Translations under genes and position numbers: made by a program | Assembly (NCBI GenBank): GCA_050014015.1 | Contig: JBEKEC010000011.1 | Location: 62,001-126,000, forward strand | Source: PALSA-1353 sp050014015 | GTDB taxonomy: Bacteria; Planctomycetota; Phycisphaerae; Tepidisphaerales; Tepidisphaeraceae | Length of the DNA: 64,000 bases | Direction: 5' to 3' | Notes under the pieces: generated by a model | Databases searched by the model: none | Seen by the model: only the letters and a program-made list of their open reading frames with translations | Told to the model about the DNA's origin: nothing | Part shown: piece by piece, positions 42,176 through 49,884 of the stretch | Numbering within the stretch: the stretch's first letter is position 1 | Layout: the number at the start of each line of letters is the position of its first letter

Positions 42176-43306
42176 TCACCTCCCCTCGCCGTAAGATTCC
42201 AGCGCCGGCAATGCTTTTCCCGACTGATCGAACAATGCTTCGTAACCCTGTCGCCAGACTCGCCCAAGCCCGGGAGTGGGAATCGCCTCGGGATACCAGT
42301 AGATGAATCCGATTCCATGATGACCCGGCGCCGCCCGCAAAGTCGCCGTCAGATCGTGCAGGAATTGCTCCTGCCCCGCCGGCGTCTGCGGCCACTTCAG
42401 CGTCGCCAAGCCCACCTTGTCCGGCAATTCCTTCCACGGATAACTCGTCTCGGCCAGCACAACGTCCTTCCCCGTAAGCTCGATCGCGTCCGTCAGGTTC
42501 TGCTTGAGCTCGTCGATGGAATCGTCCCACGCGGGATAAAAGCTCAGGCCCACGATGTCGTAATCCGCCGGATCAAGCTTGAATTTCCCGAAGAAATACT
42601 TGGCCATTCCCTCCTTGCCGCCGCCATGAATGTGGATCACGATCCGGATCGGATGCGCTGGGGTTTGCATGGATCGCACGGCCGTCGCGCCGGCGGCGAT
42701 GAGCCTGGCGAAATGGTCCCACTGCGCCCCCTCTTGCCCGGCGGGAACGTTCAGTACCTGGCCCTGCGGCCACATCACGCCCGCCGTAATTTCGTTCCCC
42801 ACCTGCACCATGTCCGGCATCGTTCCATCGGCCTGGAACGCCTTCAGAACGCCGACGGTGTAATCATGAACCTTCTGCTCCAGGTCGTCAAAGCCAAGAC
42901 CCTTCCAATCCTGCGGCATGAACTGCTTGCCCGGATCGGCCCAGGTATCCGAATAATGGATATCCAAAAGGAACTGCGCCCCGGTGGCTTTGATTCGCCT
43001 GGCCAGACCGCGAACGTATGCCAGGTCCTGCACCGCGCCGAAATTCTTGACGTAATCCGGATCGGGCTTCACGAACAAGCGCACGCGAAACAGATTGCAT
43101 CCATGAGCGGCCAGAATCTGAATGGCATCCCCGCGCTTGTCCCCATCCGAGAAAACCCCGCCGGTCTTCTCAATCGTCGGCAGCATCGACACGTCGCAGC
43201 CGGTGATGAAGGATTGATCCGCGCCCCTGGCCAAGCCGCACACCAAAACGCAGCAGGCGAAAATGACGCGCTGTCGAAGGCATCCCCATGTCCAGTGAAG
43301 TGCCAT
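42176..43306 (-). CDS. GH53 endo-beta-1,4-galactanase in the ABC operon
   Basis: A 376-residue secreted protein: signal peptide ALHWTWGCLRQRVIFACCVLVCGLARGA, then GH53 barrel. Motifs: FITGCDVSMLPTIEKTGG, CNLFRVRLFVKPDPD, LDIHYSDTWADPGKQFMPQDW, acid/base Glu in MVQVGNEITAGVMWPQG, DYDIVGLSFYPAWDD, nucleophile Glu in VVLAETSYPWKELP, and GIGFIYWYPEAIP. I start at 43306, which has AGAGG upstream; a frame opening 26 codons earlier overlaps the preceding gene. It is the third GH53 in the window and the one placed in the operon with GH2 and the importer. Confidence 0.93.
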   Translation of the reverse strand: MALHWTWGCLRQRVIFACCVLVCGLARGADQSFITGCDVSMLPTIEKTGGVFSDGDKRGDAIQILAAHGCNLFRVRLFVKPDPDYVKNFGAVQDLAYVRGLARRIKATGAQFLLDIHYSDTWADPGKQFMPQDWKGLGFDDLEQKVHDYTVGVLKAFQADGTMPDMVQVGNEITAGVMWPQGQVLNVPAGQEGAQWDHFARLIAAGATAVRSMQTPAHPIRIVIHIHGGGKEGMAKYFFGKFKLDPADYDIVGLSFYPAWDDSIDELKQNLTDAIELTGKDVVLAETSYPWKELPDKVGLATLKWPQTPAGQEQFLHDLTATLRAAPGHHGIGFIYWYPEAIPTPGLGRVWRQGYEALFDQSGKALPALESYGEGR

Positions 43307-43316
43307 GAGGGCCTCT

Positions 43317-43832
43317 TTAATAAACAAATGCCTCGTCCACCACGCTTCCGTCGGGGGAATGAATCGAAAAAATAGGCGCTGCACGAGGATCGTTGAACGG
43401 GATCCAGGAGTTCTTGGAACCGGGGAGCTTCACCATTGTCCCGGTATTGAGGAATTCTCGCTGGTTATACAAGGAAACTGAGCCAAGGGGTTGGCCCTTG
43501 GCCTGGGCTTCGGCAATCGCATTTTCCAGCCGCTTCTTGATGTCGTCGGTGTACTTGGCCAGATAGGCGCAGAATTGCTTGCCGCCGTTGTCGTAGGTGT
43601 AAATCTCCGCCATGACGGCGGTCTTGCCATCGTGGTCGAACGGCGCGACGCGGAACGCGCTGTCCTTAAACCAGGTTTGCCCGTCATCATCCGAATAATA
43701 CGCCATCGCGAGGTTTGGCTTGCGTTGCGGCCAAAACTGGAAGGCCAGGGCAAGGGCCGCAATAGCCAGAAGGCAGATCGCAACCGCGACGCCCATTTTT
43801 TTATCATCAGCCAGCTTTTTGCGAATAAACAT
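43317..43832 (-). CDS. Single-pass membrane protein, function unknown
   Basis: 171 residues: a short basic cytoplasmic start (MFIRKKLADDKKMG), one helix VAVAICLLAIAALALAFQFW at about 15-34, and an extracytoplasmic domain of about 135 residues with MAYYSDDDGQTWFKDSAFRVAPFDHDGKTAVMAEIYTYDNGGK, GMVKLPGSKNSWIPFNDP and a terminal VDEAFVY. The YSDDDGQTWF stretch recalls a BNR/Asp-box turn but is single. It sits 10 nt from both neighbours in the operon, next to the pilin-like gene, and often accompanies DUF1559-type genes in planctomycetes by my recollection. No function assigned. Confidence 0.8.
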   Translation of the reverse strand: MFIRKKLADDKKMGVAVAICLLAIAALALAFQFWPQRKPNLAMAYYSDDDGQTWFKDSAFRVAPFDHDGKTAVMAEIYTYDNGGKQFCAYLAKYTDDIKKRLENAIAEAQAKGQPLGSVSLYNQREFLNTGTMVKLPGSKNSWIPFNDPRAAPIFSIHSPDGSVVDEAFVY

Positions 43833-43842
43833 ATTCTGATGA

Positions 43843-44820
43843 CTACTTCGGGTTAAGACAAATCTCCTGCGAAGTCACGGTGCCGATCAAAACGCTGTCG
43901 GCGTGAAAATCGCCGTACAAGATGTTGCAGGCCGTGTTACCGAGGTGGCGGAAGCGCATGTCCGCGTCGTCGCGCTCGCCCGGCCCGACGCCGTAGCTCG
44001 TCGCTGAATAATCGGTGTTTGCGGCCAGCAGATAGGATTTGGTGATGCTTCCTGAGAATTGGCTGCCCACATTCGACCCGCTGGCAACCGGACAACCGAT
44101 CGCGATCGGATTCCCGTAATCAGCTGGTTGGTAGCTGGTGTTCGGAGGAAGATTGGGATAACAAAGCCCCGTGCTGGTATTGTTTTTGCCTGATGCCGCG
44201 TAATTGTCGATTGAGAAACAGAATCCATAATCCGCGCCGTAATTCACTCCCTGTCCAATATCGCAGGAGGTACACCACAACATCATGACGTTGGCGGATT
44301 GTTTAATCGAAGAAAGGTGGCGCAAGGGAAACCCGCCGGCCGAACCATTGATGTAAGGATCCCACTCCACGCCTCCCGAGCCATTGTCGGCAATTCCAAA
44401 GGCGCGGCAATTGACGTGGTAAGCCATAGCGTGGAAGTACCACGGCTCCGGGGGGACGTCCACGTCCTGAAAGACCGCCGAATCCTGAAGAGGCATAAAT
44501 AAATTGGATCCGGTCGGATAATTTGGATTTCCCGGCAGCGGATTTGGTAGAGTCGTCTTGTTGTAGAGCAGCGTCAGCGTGTCCGCCAGCGTGAAGTAGT
44601 ACTTGGAACTCCACGAAGGCGGCAGCCAACCCTGGTTCTCGGTTACGTAAATCTGCACCATCTGCCCGATGCTGCGAAGATTCGACTGGCATTCAATCAA
44701 AGTCGCTTGCTGCCGCGCCTTGTTCAGCGCCGGAAGCAACACCGATATCAGCAGCGCGATGATCCCTATCACCACCAGCAACTCGACCAACGTGAATCCC
44801 GCCGCTCGCGATCGTCTCAT
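43843..44820 (-). CDS. DUF1559-like protein with type IV prepilin N-terminus
   Basis: 325 residues. The start MRRSRAAGFTLVELLVVIGI is a classical class III signal: cleavage after the Gly by a prepilin peptidase, Glu at mature position 5, then a hydrophobic helix. AGGAG lies upstream of 44820. The remainder is the long C-terminal domain seen in planctomycete pilin-like proteins (ARQQATLIECQSNLRSIGQMVQIYVTENQGWLPP), ending DADMRFRHLGNTACNILYGDFHADSV, the H-x9-DG type motif. It is the first gene of the seven-gene galactan operon, which suggests a surface or secretion role linked to substrate handling. Function of the family is unknown. Confidence 0.9.
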   Translation of the reverse strand: MRRSRAAGFTLVELLVVIGIIALLISVLLPALNKARQQATLIECQSNLRSIGQMVQIYVTENQGWLPPSWSSKYYFTLADTLTLLYNKTTLPNPLPGNPNYPTGSNLFMPLQDSAVFQDVDVPPEPWYFHAMAYHVNCRAFGIADNGSGGVEWDPYINGSAGGFPLRHLSSIKQSANVMMLWCTSCDIGQGVNYGADYGFCFSIDNYAASGKNNTSTGLCYPNLPPNTSYQPADYGNPIAIGCPVASGSNVGSQFSGSITKSYLLAANTDYSATSYGVGPGERDDADMRFRHLGNTACNILYGDFHADSVLIGTVTSQEICLNPK

Positions 44821-44900
44821 GTGTCGCTCCTGGTCCGAAGAATGGACGTATCCGCCTATTCTCATCGTCGTTCTATTCTACCCGCTTCAGGGAACCCGGC

Positions 44901-44938
44901 TATCCACAACTGCGAATAAACCCTTCAACTTTACGACA
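44901..44938 (-). promoter_or_regulatory. Tandem TCGCAA-type site in the divergent operon/GH2 region
   Basis: Read on the minus strand, TCGTAA and TCGCAG start 21 bp apart within TGTCGTAAAGTTGAAGGGTT TATTCGCAG. Its extension TTGTGGATAG resembles CTATCCATAG after the site at 47320. It is about 80 bp before the pilin-like start and about 85 bp before the divergent GH2 start, so it could serve both. Confidence 0.62.
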
Positions 44939-45023
44939 CGCCATGCGGCGATCTGACGCGCCGCCCGGCATTCTTGGCATTTCGCCCCCCGTTCACGCAC
45001 AATGGATCGATCGCGGTCATGCT

Positions 45024-47180
45024 ATGCTAAGAGTCCTGTTTATCCTGGCGCCGATTCTGGCCGTCGTGCTCATGGGCGGCGCCGTCGCCAACGCCGGCGA
45101 GCTGCCCCGGATGCGGCCCACCATGGACTTCGGCTGGCGGTTTCTCCTCGGCGATCCGCCCAGCGCCCAACTCGCCGATTTCGACGACTCGGCATGGCAG
45201 CAGGTCGATCTGCCCCACGACTGGAGCATTTCCGGTTCCTTCGACGAAACCGCCCCGGCGGGCGGCGGCGGCGCTTACCTCCCCACCGGCGTCGGTTGGT
45301 ATCGAAAGACCTTTCCCCTTCCCGATGCCCTCCAAAATCGCCAGGTCCGAATCGAATTCGACGGCGTCTACGAGAACAGCGACGCCTGGATCAACGGCCA
45401 CTGGCTCGGCAAACGCCCCTTCGGATACATCAGCTTTTCTTACGATCTCACCCCCTACCTGCATTTCAACCAACAGCCAAACGTTCTGGCGGTCCGCGTG
45501 GACAATTCCGTCCAACCCAATTCACGTTGGTACAGCGGCTCGGGCATTTACCGCCACACTTGGCTGAGCGTGACCGATCCCCTGTCGATCGCGCCCGGCG
45601 GGGTCTATGCCATCACCCCGCAGGTCAGTGAAACCAACGCCACCGTTCAGATTGCCACCCAGGTCGTCAACAATCGCAAGTCGGCCGCTCGATTCGCGCT
45701 GATTTCCACCCTTTTCGATCGTGACGGCAAGGAACTGAGAAGCGATCGAAGCGAAGGAGAGCTTGACGCCGGCGAAGCCGGCAAACTCACGCAGCAACTC
45801 CGCATCGAGCATCCGCATCTCTGGTCGGATCTGACGCCCTATCTGTACACGCTTCGCAGCACGTTGCGCCTCGGCGATGAGGACATCGATCAGCTCGACA
45901 CGCCCATCGGCGTGCGCTCGATCGAGTTCGACGTCGATCGAGGCTTTCTTCTGAACGGCCGGCAGGTGAAGCTCGACGGCGTCTGCCTGCACGGCGACGG
46001 GGGCAGCGTCGGCGCGGCGGTGCCCGAAGGCGTCTGGCGGCGGCGATTGCGCCTGCTCAAGGAGATGGGCTGCAACGCCATCCGCACCAGCCACAATCCC
46101 CCTGCCCCGGAATTCCTCGACCTCTGCGATCAACTCGGATTCCTCGTCATGGACGAAGCCTTCGACGAATGGACGGCCGGCAAAACCCTCGGCGGATATC
46201 ACCGCTTCTTCAACGACTGGTCCCAACGCGATCTGGTCGATTTCATCTATCGCGACCGCAATCACCCCTGCATCGTGCTCTGGAGCGCGGGCAATGAGAT
46301 TCAGGAGCAGGTCCTGCCCGCCGGCGCCGATGTGCTGCGACCGCTGGTCGAGACCTTTCACCGCGAAGACCCCACCCGTCCGGTGACGGCGGCCTGCGAC
46401 AAACTCTTCGCACAGCCCATCGGCGCGCCCCCGGAGTTCCCCGCCCTTCTCGACGTCGTCGGATACAACTACGTGGACCGCTGGCTCGACCGCGCCGACA
46501 CCTATTACAGCGTCGATCGCCGGTTGTTTCCCCAACGCCGATTCATCGGCACGGAAAGCGTTTCGATGGGCGGAATCCGCGGCGATTATCGCGCTTTGTT
46601 CCAGAATCCCGCCGCCAACCAACCGGACGTCATTCAGCCCGCCGCCACCCAACCCGCCGCGACCTCGCCCGCCGCCCCGCGCCGGCGATTCCGCCGCCTT
46701 CCCGACGCCAATCGCCGGCTCGACGTCGAGCAGCTTTGGAAATTCGTCCGCGCCTACGACTATGTCTCCGGCGATTTTATGTGGACGGGAATCGATTATC
46801 TCGGCGAAGCCTTCTGGCCCGCCCGCAGCGCCCCCTTCGGCGTGCTGGATACCTGCTCCTTCAGGAAAGACGGATATTATTTCTACCAGAGCCAATGGAC
46901 CAGCAAGCCCGTTCTGCATTTGTTTCCTCACTGGAACTGGCGCGGCCGCGAGGGGCAGGTCATCCCGGTGACGTGCTATACGAACTGCGATACCGTCGAG
47001 TTGTTCGTCAACGGCAAATCATTCGGGATCAAGGGCTACGAATTCCCGCGTCAGGGGATGAGGGAAGATTACGGTAATTATCCCCCGCGCGCCCGGGCCA
47101 TCCGCACTACTTCGGACCTTCATCTGTCGACAGCTTCAAGTCAAATCACTGCAAATCATTCAACGGTTTATGCCTGGTGA
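45024..47180 (+). CDS. Secreted GH2 beta-galactosidase-like enzyme, C-terminus truncated by a frame break
   Basis: 718 residues with a signal peptide (LFILAPILAVVLMGGAVANAG). Domains: sugar-binding (MDFGWRFLLGDPPSA, VDLPHDWSISGSFDE, GGGAYLPTGVGWYRK), Ig-like, and TIM barrel (GVCLHGDGGSVGAAVP, AIRTSHNPPAPEFLDLCDQLGF). Acid/base Glu is in VLWSAGNEIQEQ and nucleophile Glu in FIGTESVSMGG. After TTSDLHLS the frame is lost and translation ends with ASSQITANHSTVYAW. The proper C-terminus resumes in another frame (next entry). The catalytic core is whole, so activity may survive. Divergent from the ABC operon. Confidence 0.85.
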   Translation: MLRVLFILAPILAVVLMGGAVANAGELPRMRPTMDFGWRFLLGDPPSAQLADFDDSAWQQVDLPHDWSISGSFDETAPAGGGGAYLPTGVGWYRKTFPLPDALQNRQVRIEFDGVYENSDAWINGHWLGKRPFGYISFSYDLTPYLHFNQQPNVLAVRVDNSVQPNSRWYSGSGIYRHTWLSVTDPLSIAPGGVYAITPQVSETNATVQIATQVVNNRKSAARFALISTLFDRDGKELRSDRSEGELDAGEAGKLTQQLRIEHPHLWSDLTPYLYTLRSTLRLGDEDIDQLDTPIGVRSIEFDVDRGFLLNGRQVKLDGVCLHGDGGSVGAAVPEGVWRRRLRLLKEMGCNAIRTSHNPPAPEFLDLCDQLGFLVMDEAFDEWTAGKTLGGYHRFFNDWSQRDLVDFIYRDRNHPCIVLWSAGNEIQEQVLPAGADVLRPLVETFHREDPTRPVTAACDKLFAQPIGAPPEFPALLDVVGYNYVDRWLDRADTYYSVDRRLFPQRRFIGTESVSMGGIRGDYRALFQNPAANQPDVIQPAATQPAATSPAAPRRRFRRLPDANRRLDVEQLWKFVRAYDYVSGDFMWTGIDYLGEAFWPARSAPFGVLDTCSFRKDGYYFYQSQWTSKPVLHLFPHWNWRGREGQVIPVTCYTNCDTVELFVNGKSFGIKGYEFPRQGMREDYGNYPPRARAIRTTSDLHLSTASSQITANHSTVYAW

Positions 47181-47299
47181 TCGTCCAGACAACCCGCAAT
47201 GCCGGCGCGATTCGGGTCACGGCCCGCTCTGGGGGCTTGCGCCCGGCATCGGTTGAACTTGATTCCCAACCCGCCCCGCAAACTCCCGCCATCCCGTAA
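47123..47299 (+). pseudogene. Out-of-frame C-terminal remnant of the GH2 gene
   Basis: Reading one base back from the GH2 frame gives SVDSFKSNHCKSFNGLCLVI then VQTTRNAGAIRVTARSGGL and a stop at 47299. FKSNHxxxFxGLCLxIVQ is the conserved tail of GH2 proteins. About 80-90 residues that normally lie between DLHLSW and FKSNH are missing, so the break is an internal deletion of roughly 250 nt with a frame change, near 47123-47130. Confidence 0.82.
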
Positions 47300-47319
47300 C
47301 GTTTTCCCATTTTTCCTCT

Positions 47320-47357
47320 TTGTCGCAAAATCGTAGGATTAATTCGCAACTATCCAT
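47320..47357 (+). promoter_or_regulatory. Tandem TCGCAA site upstream of dockerin/PEP-CTERM gene
   Basis: TCGCAA at 47323 and TCGCAA at 47344 are exact direct repeats 21 bp apart, within TTGTCGCAAAATCGTAGGAT TAATTCGCAACT. This is the best-preserved copy of the five. The gene start at 47467 is about 110 bp downstream, behind TTTCGGAGGG. Confidence 0.65.
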
Positions 47358-47466
47358 AGTTCCGTGCCGTTCCTGGTCTATTATGTCAGTCGATGCCGCT
47401 TGGACTCGATCAATTCGCGGCCTCGTTGGCGTTGGAAAACGAAACAAAAACCATTTCGGAGGGTCT

Positions 47467-49344
47467 ATGAGAAAATCGCGTTTGGCGCTGAATTCGGCGG
47501 CTGTATTTGGGGCGAGCCTTTGCTGGCTGCCCAACCTTTCGGCCCAGGCGGTCACTTATCTCGCTGATCAAAGCCCTACCACCGCCAAGGCCGACGGCAC
47601 TGGTAATTGGGGTGAAGACTACACCCTACTCTCCAGCGTCGTCATCACCACCGGCTACGAAGATATTCAGAGCAACTCGACCACCGTACCGGCAAATGCT
47701 GTCGAGGCGCCGGCGATCTTCTTCCAAATCAACGTCAATCCGGGAACCACGCAGTACCCCACCAATATCGAACTTAATTCAAATGCTAATCCCAATAGCG
47801 CAGGTGATATCGGGCAATGGTGGGGCGACTACGACCTCGCCTTGGAAACAGTCCCCGGCGCCGGCTTGGTCTCTACCCCAACCACTGTTTCAAACGCCTA
47901 CGGAAAGGCCGTGGGAATCAGCACGGGGGAGAACTATTACATCAACGGTTTCAACAAAAGGGGAACCTCACCCAGCACCATCGGCGACAATTCTGTGTAC
48001 TACTATTCCGGTGGATGGAGCCAGGTGGCCGGAAACGGCCAAACGCCTTACAACGCGACCTCGAATATCATTACCCCGACTTCCATTACCTACGGCATTC
48101 CACTCTCGGACCTCGGGCTCAGCGTCGGCCAATCATTCAAATTTGATGCTTACAGCACCTTCGGTGGGCTTCCATACGATGCGCTCGACAATGCCTCGTT
48201 TGCTCCTACGGGCTATCAGCCATATACCGGGAACGGAACAACAGGGGCGACGGCATACGACAGCGCGACGGAGCCAGGTTCAACCCTGTCGACTTATACC
48301 GTCGCCGCCCCGACACTGACCTGGAATAACTCTTTTGCAGCCGCAGGTTACACCGATGGCGTAACCTGGGACACTAACGACATCAACAATTACAACTGGA
48401 ACAACGGTATTTTCTCCGACTATTACGTCGATGGCTCCAACGTCATTTTCAACGACGTCAACGACGCCACGTCGAACGGCGGCACTAATCCCAATGCCTA
48501 CAACGTCACGCTTAACACGACCGTCAACCCCGCCTCGGTAACCGTCAACAACAGCTTGGGCAACTACACCATCGCTGGCACCGGCAAAATCGCCGATGCC
48601 GGAGCGTTCACAAAATCCGGCAGCGATACCCTGACCATCGGCACCGCTCTGAGCGTCGGCAGCATGAGCATCACTGCTGGAACGCTGAAGCTGGCCGCCG
48701 GCGTCTCCGCCGGCTCCGGCCCCGCCGTCACCAGCACCATCAACCTCGCGTCGCTTTCGATCACCGGCAACGGCGTGCTGGACGTGAACAACGATCACGT
48801 CATCATCACCTACGGCGCCAGCGATCCTTTCTCGAGCATCGCCGGCTACATCAAGTCCGGCTACAACGGCGGTGGATGGAACGGCCCGGGCATCATTTCC
48901 TCCGCGGCACTAATCAAGACCAATGGCCTGTCCTACGGCGTCGGCTATGCCGACGGCAAAGACGGCAAGGTCTCCGGCCTGGTCTCAGGCCAGATCGAAG
49001 TGGCCTACACGCTGCTCGGCGATGCCAATCTCGACGGCATCGTCAACGCCGCCGACTTCACCATCCTGGCGGCGAACTTCAACCAGCCGGTCACCGCCTG
49101 GGACCAGGGCGATTTCAACTACGACGGCCTGGTCAACGCCGCCGACTTCACCGACCTGGCGGCCAACTTCAACCAGAGCGACAGCGGCGCGGCCTCGGCC
49201 GGCGACGTCGCGGCCCTCGATGCCTTCGCCGCCGCCAACGGCCTGTCCATGCCGACTTCCAGTGTCCCCGAGCCGGCAAGTGCGGCGATGATGGTGATGG
49301 CTGGATTAGGAATTCTCCGCCGACGACGACGATCTTTGCGCTAG
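47467..49344 (+). CDS. Secreted two-domain protein with dockerin-like repeats and PEP-CTERM
   Basis: 625 residues. Signal peptide LALNSAAVFGASLCWLPNLSAQA. Residues to about 280 form a domain homologous to the 250-residue PEP-CTERM protein at 33662 (PLSDLGLSVGQSFKFDAYST, YDSATEPGSTL). Then an autotransporter-like beta region (LTWNNSFAAAGYTDGVTWD, LTIGTALSVGSMSITAGTLKL) and the complete C-terminal cassette: IAGYIKSGYNGG, GYADGKDGKVSGLVSGQIEV, DANLDGIVNAADF, DFNYDGLVNAADF, PEPASAAMMVMAGLGILRRRRR. I start at MRKSRLAL, with GGAGGG 6 nt upstream; the frame is open earlier but contains the operator-like site. No catalytic motif seen. Confidence 0.87.
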   Translation: MRKSRLALNSAAVFGASLCWLPNLSAQAVTYLADQSPTTAKADGTGNWGEDYTLLSSVVITTGYEDIQSNSTTVPANAVEAPAIFFQINVNPGTTQYPTNIELNSNANPNSAGDIGQWWGDYDLALETVPGAGLVSTPTTVSNAYGKAVGISTGENYYINGFNKRGTSPSTIGDNSVYYYSGGWSQVAGNGQTPYNATSNIITPTSITYGIPLSDLGLSVGQSFKFDAYSTFGGLPYDALDNASFAPTGYQPYTGNGTTGATAYDSATEPGSTLSTYTVAAPTLTWNNSFAAAGYTDGVTWDTNDINNYNWNNGIFSDYYVDGSNVIFNDVNDATSNGGTNPNAYNVTLNTTVNPASVTVNNSLGNYTIAGTGKIADAGAFTKSGSDTLTIGTALSVGSMSITAGTLKLAAGVSAGSGPAVTSTINLASLSITGNGVLDVNNDHVIITYGASDPFSSIAGYIKSGYNGGGWNGPGIISSAALIKTNGLSYGVGYADGKDGKVSGLVSGQIEVAYTLLGDANLDGIVNAADFTILAANFNQPVTAWDQGDFNYDGLVNAADFTDLAANFNQSDSGAASAGDVAALDAFAAANGLSMPTSSVPEPASAAMMVMAGLGILRRRRRSLR

Positions 49345-49524
49345 CCCGCTCCGAAAACTGCATGTACCGCCGGCACGGCATCCACTCGCGGCGTTGCATG
49401 GCGCACCTGATTACGAGCCTGCCTCAGCCAATTGCACGATTGGCTGCCGGAACGGTGGAAGCGGCCAAATCTGGTGCCGTCAGCGTAGGGTAGGCGGGAA
49501 CAACTCCGTGTATAACGGCGTTCC

Positions 49525-49884
49525 ATGGGCTCGCCAGCATGCGCCAAATTAGTCGGGCTGATTTGTACCGTTTTGACGGTGTTGCTAATACGGCTGTCGG
49601 CGGGCTTCGCCCAAACCGAGGCTCCCACAACGCAATCCCTGTCCGCCGTCGAGGAGGCACGGCTCAATCGCGGCGAGCAAATGCGCAAAGTCCTTCTTGA
49701 CGCGTTGGAACAATCCTATAACAACGGTGGTGTTTGGCCGGAACGGTTCCCGCTGCTCGCCGGTGTGCCGCGGCTCATCTACACGCCGCCGACAAAGGCA
49801 GTGACCGCACAAGTCCGGGATAAGTTGAACCTCTCGCTTTGGTCGGTTGTTCTACGTGAGCCAATCGAGCGGTACCCCGACTGA
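49525..49884 (+). CDS. N-terminal part of a thioredoxin-like protein, cut by an in-frame TGA
   Basis: 119 residues with a signal peptide (LVGLICTVLTVLLIRLSAGFAQ), then ARLNRGEQMRKVLLDALEQSYNNGGVWPERFPLL and YTPPTKAVTAQVRDKLNLSLWSVVLREPIERYPD. It stops at TGA 49882-49884, and the same frame continues directly with VWVGYGDGHLEF. That junction, YPD-stop-VWVGYGDGH, matches the RYPxGxxVGFxDGHVE pattern of planctomycete proteins, so the two parts look like one former gene with Gly (GGA) changed to TGA. Confidence 0.75.
   Translation: MGSPACAKLVGLICTVLTVLLIRLSAGFAQTEAPTTQSLSAVEEARLNRGEQMRKVLLDALEQSYNNGGVWPERFPLLAGVPRLIYTPPTKAVTAQVRDKLNLSLWSVVLREPIERYPD

Noticed and set aside
45522..46931. Minus-strand open frame of 469 codons inside GH2
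   Set aside because: Fully antisense to conserved GH2 catalytic motifs; Gly/Ala/Arg-rich with no domain pattern.
49882..49884. TGA as a selenocysteine codon
   Set aside because: The expected residue by pattern is Gly, no SECIS-like hairpin is evident just after the codon and the residue is not in a redox motif.
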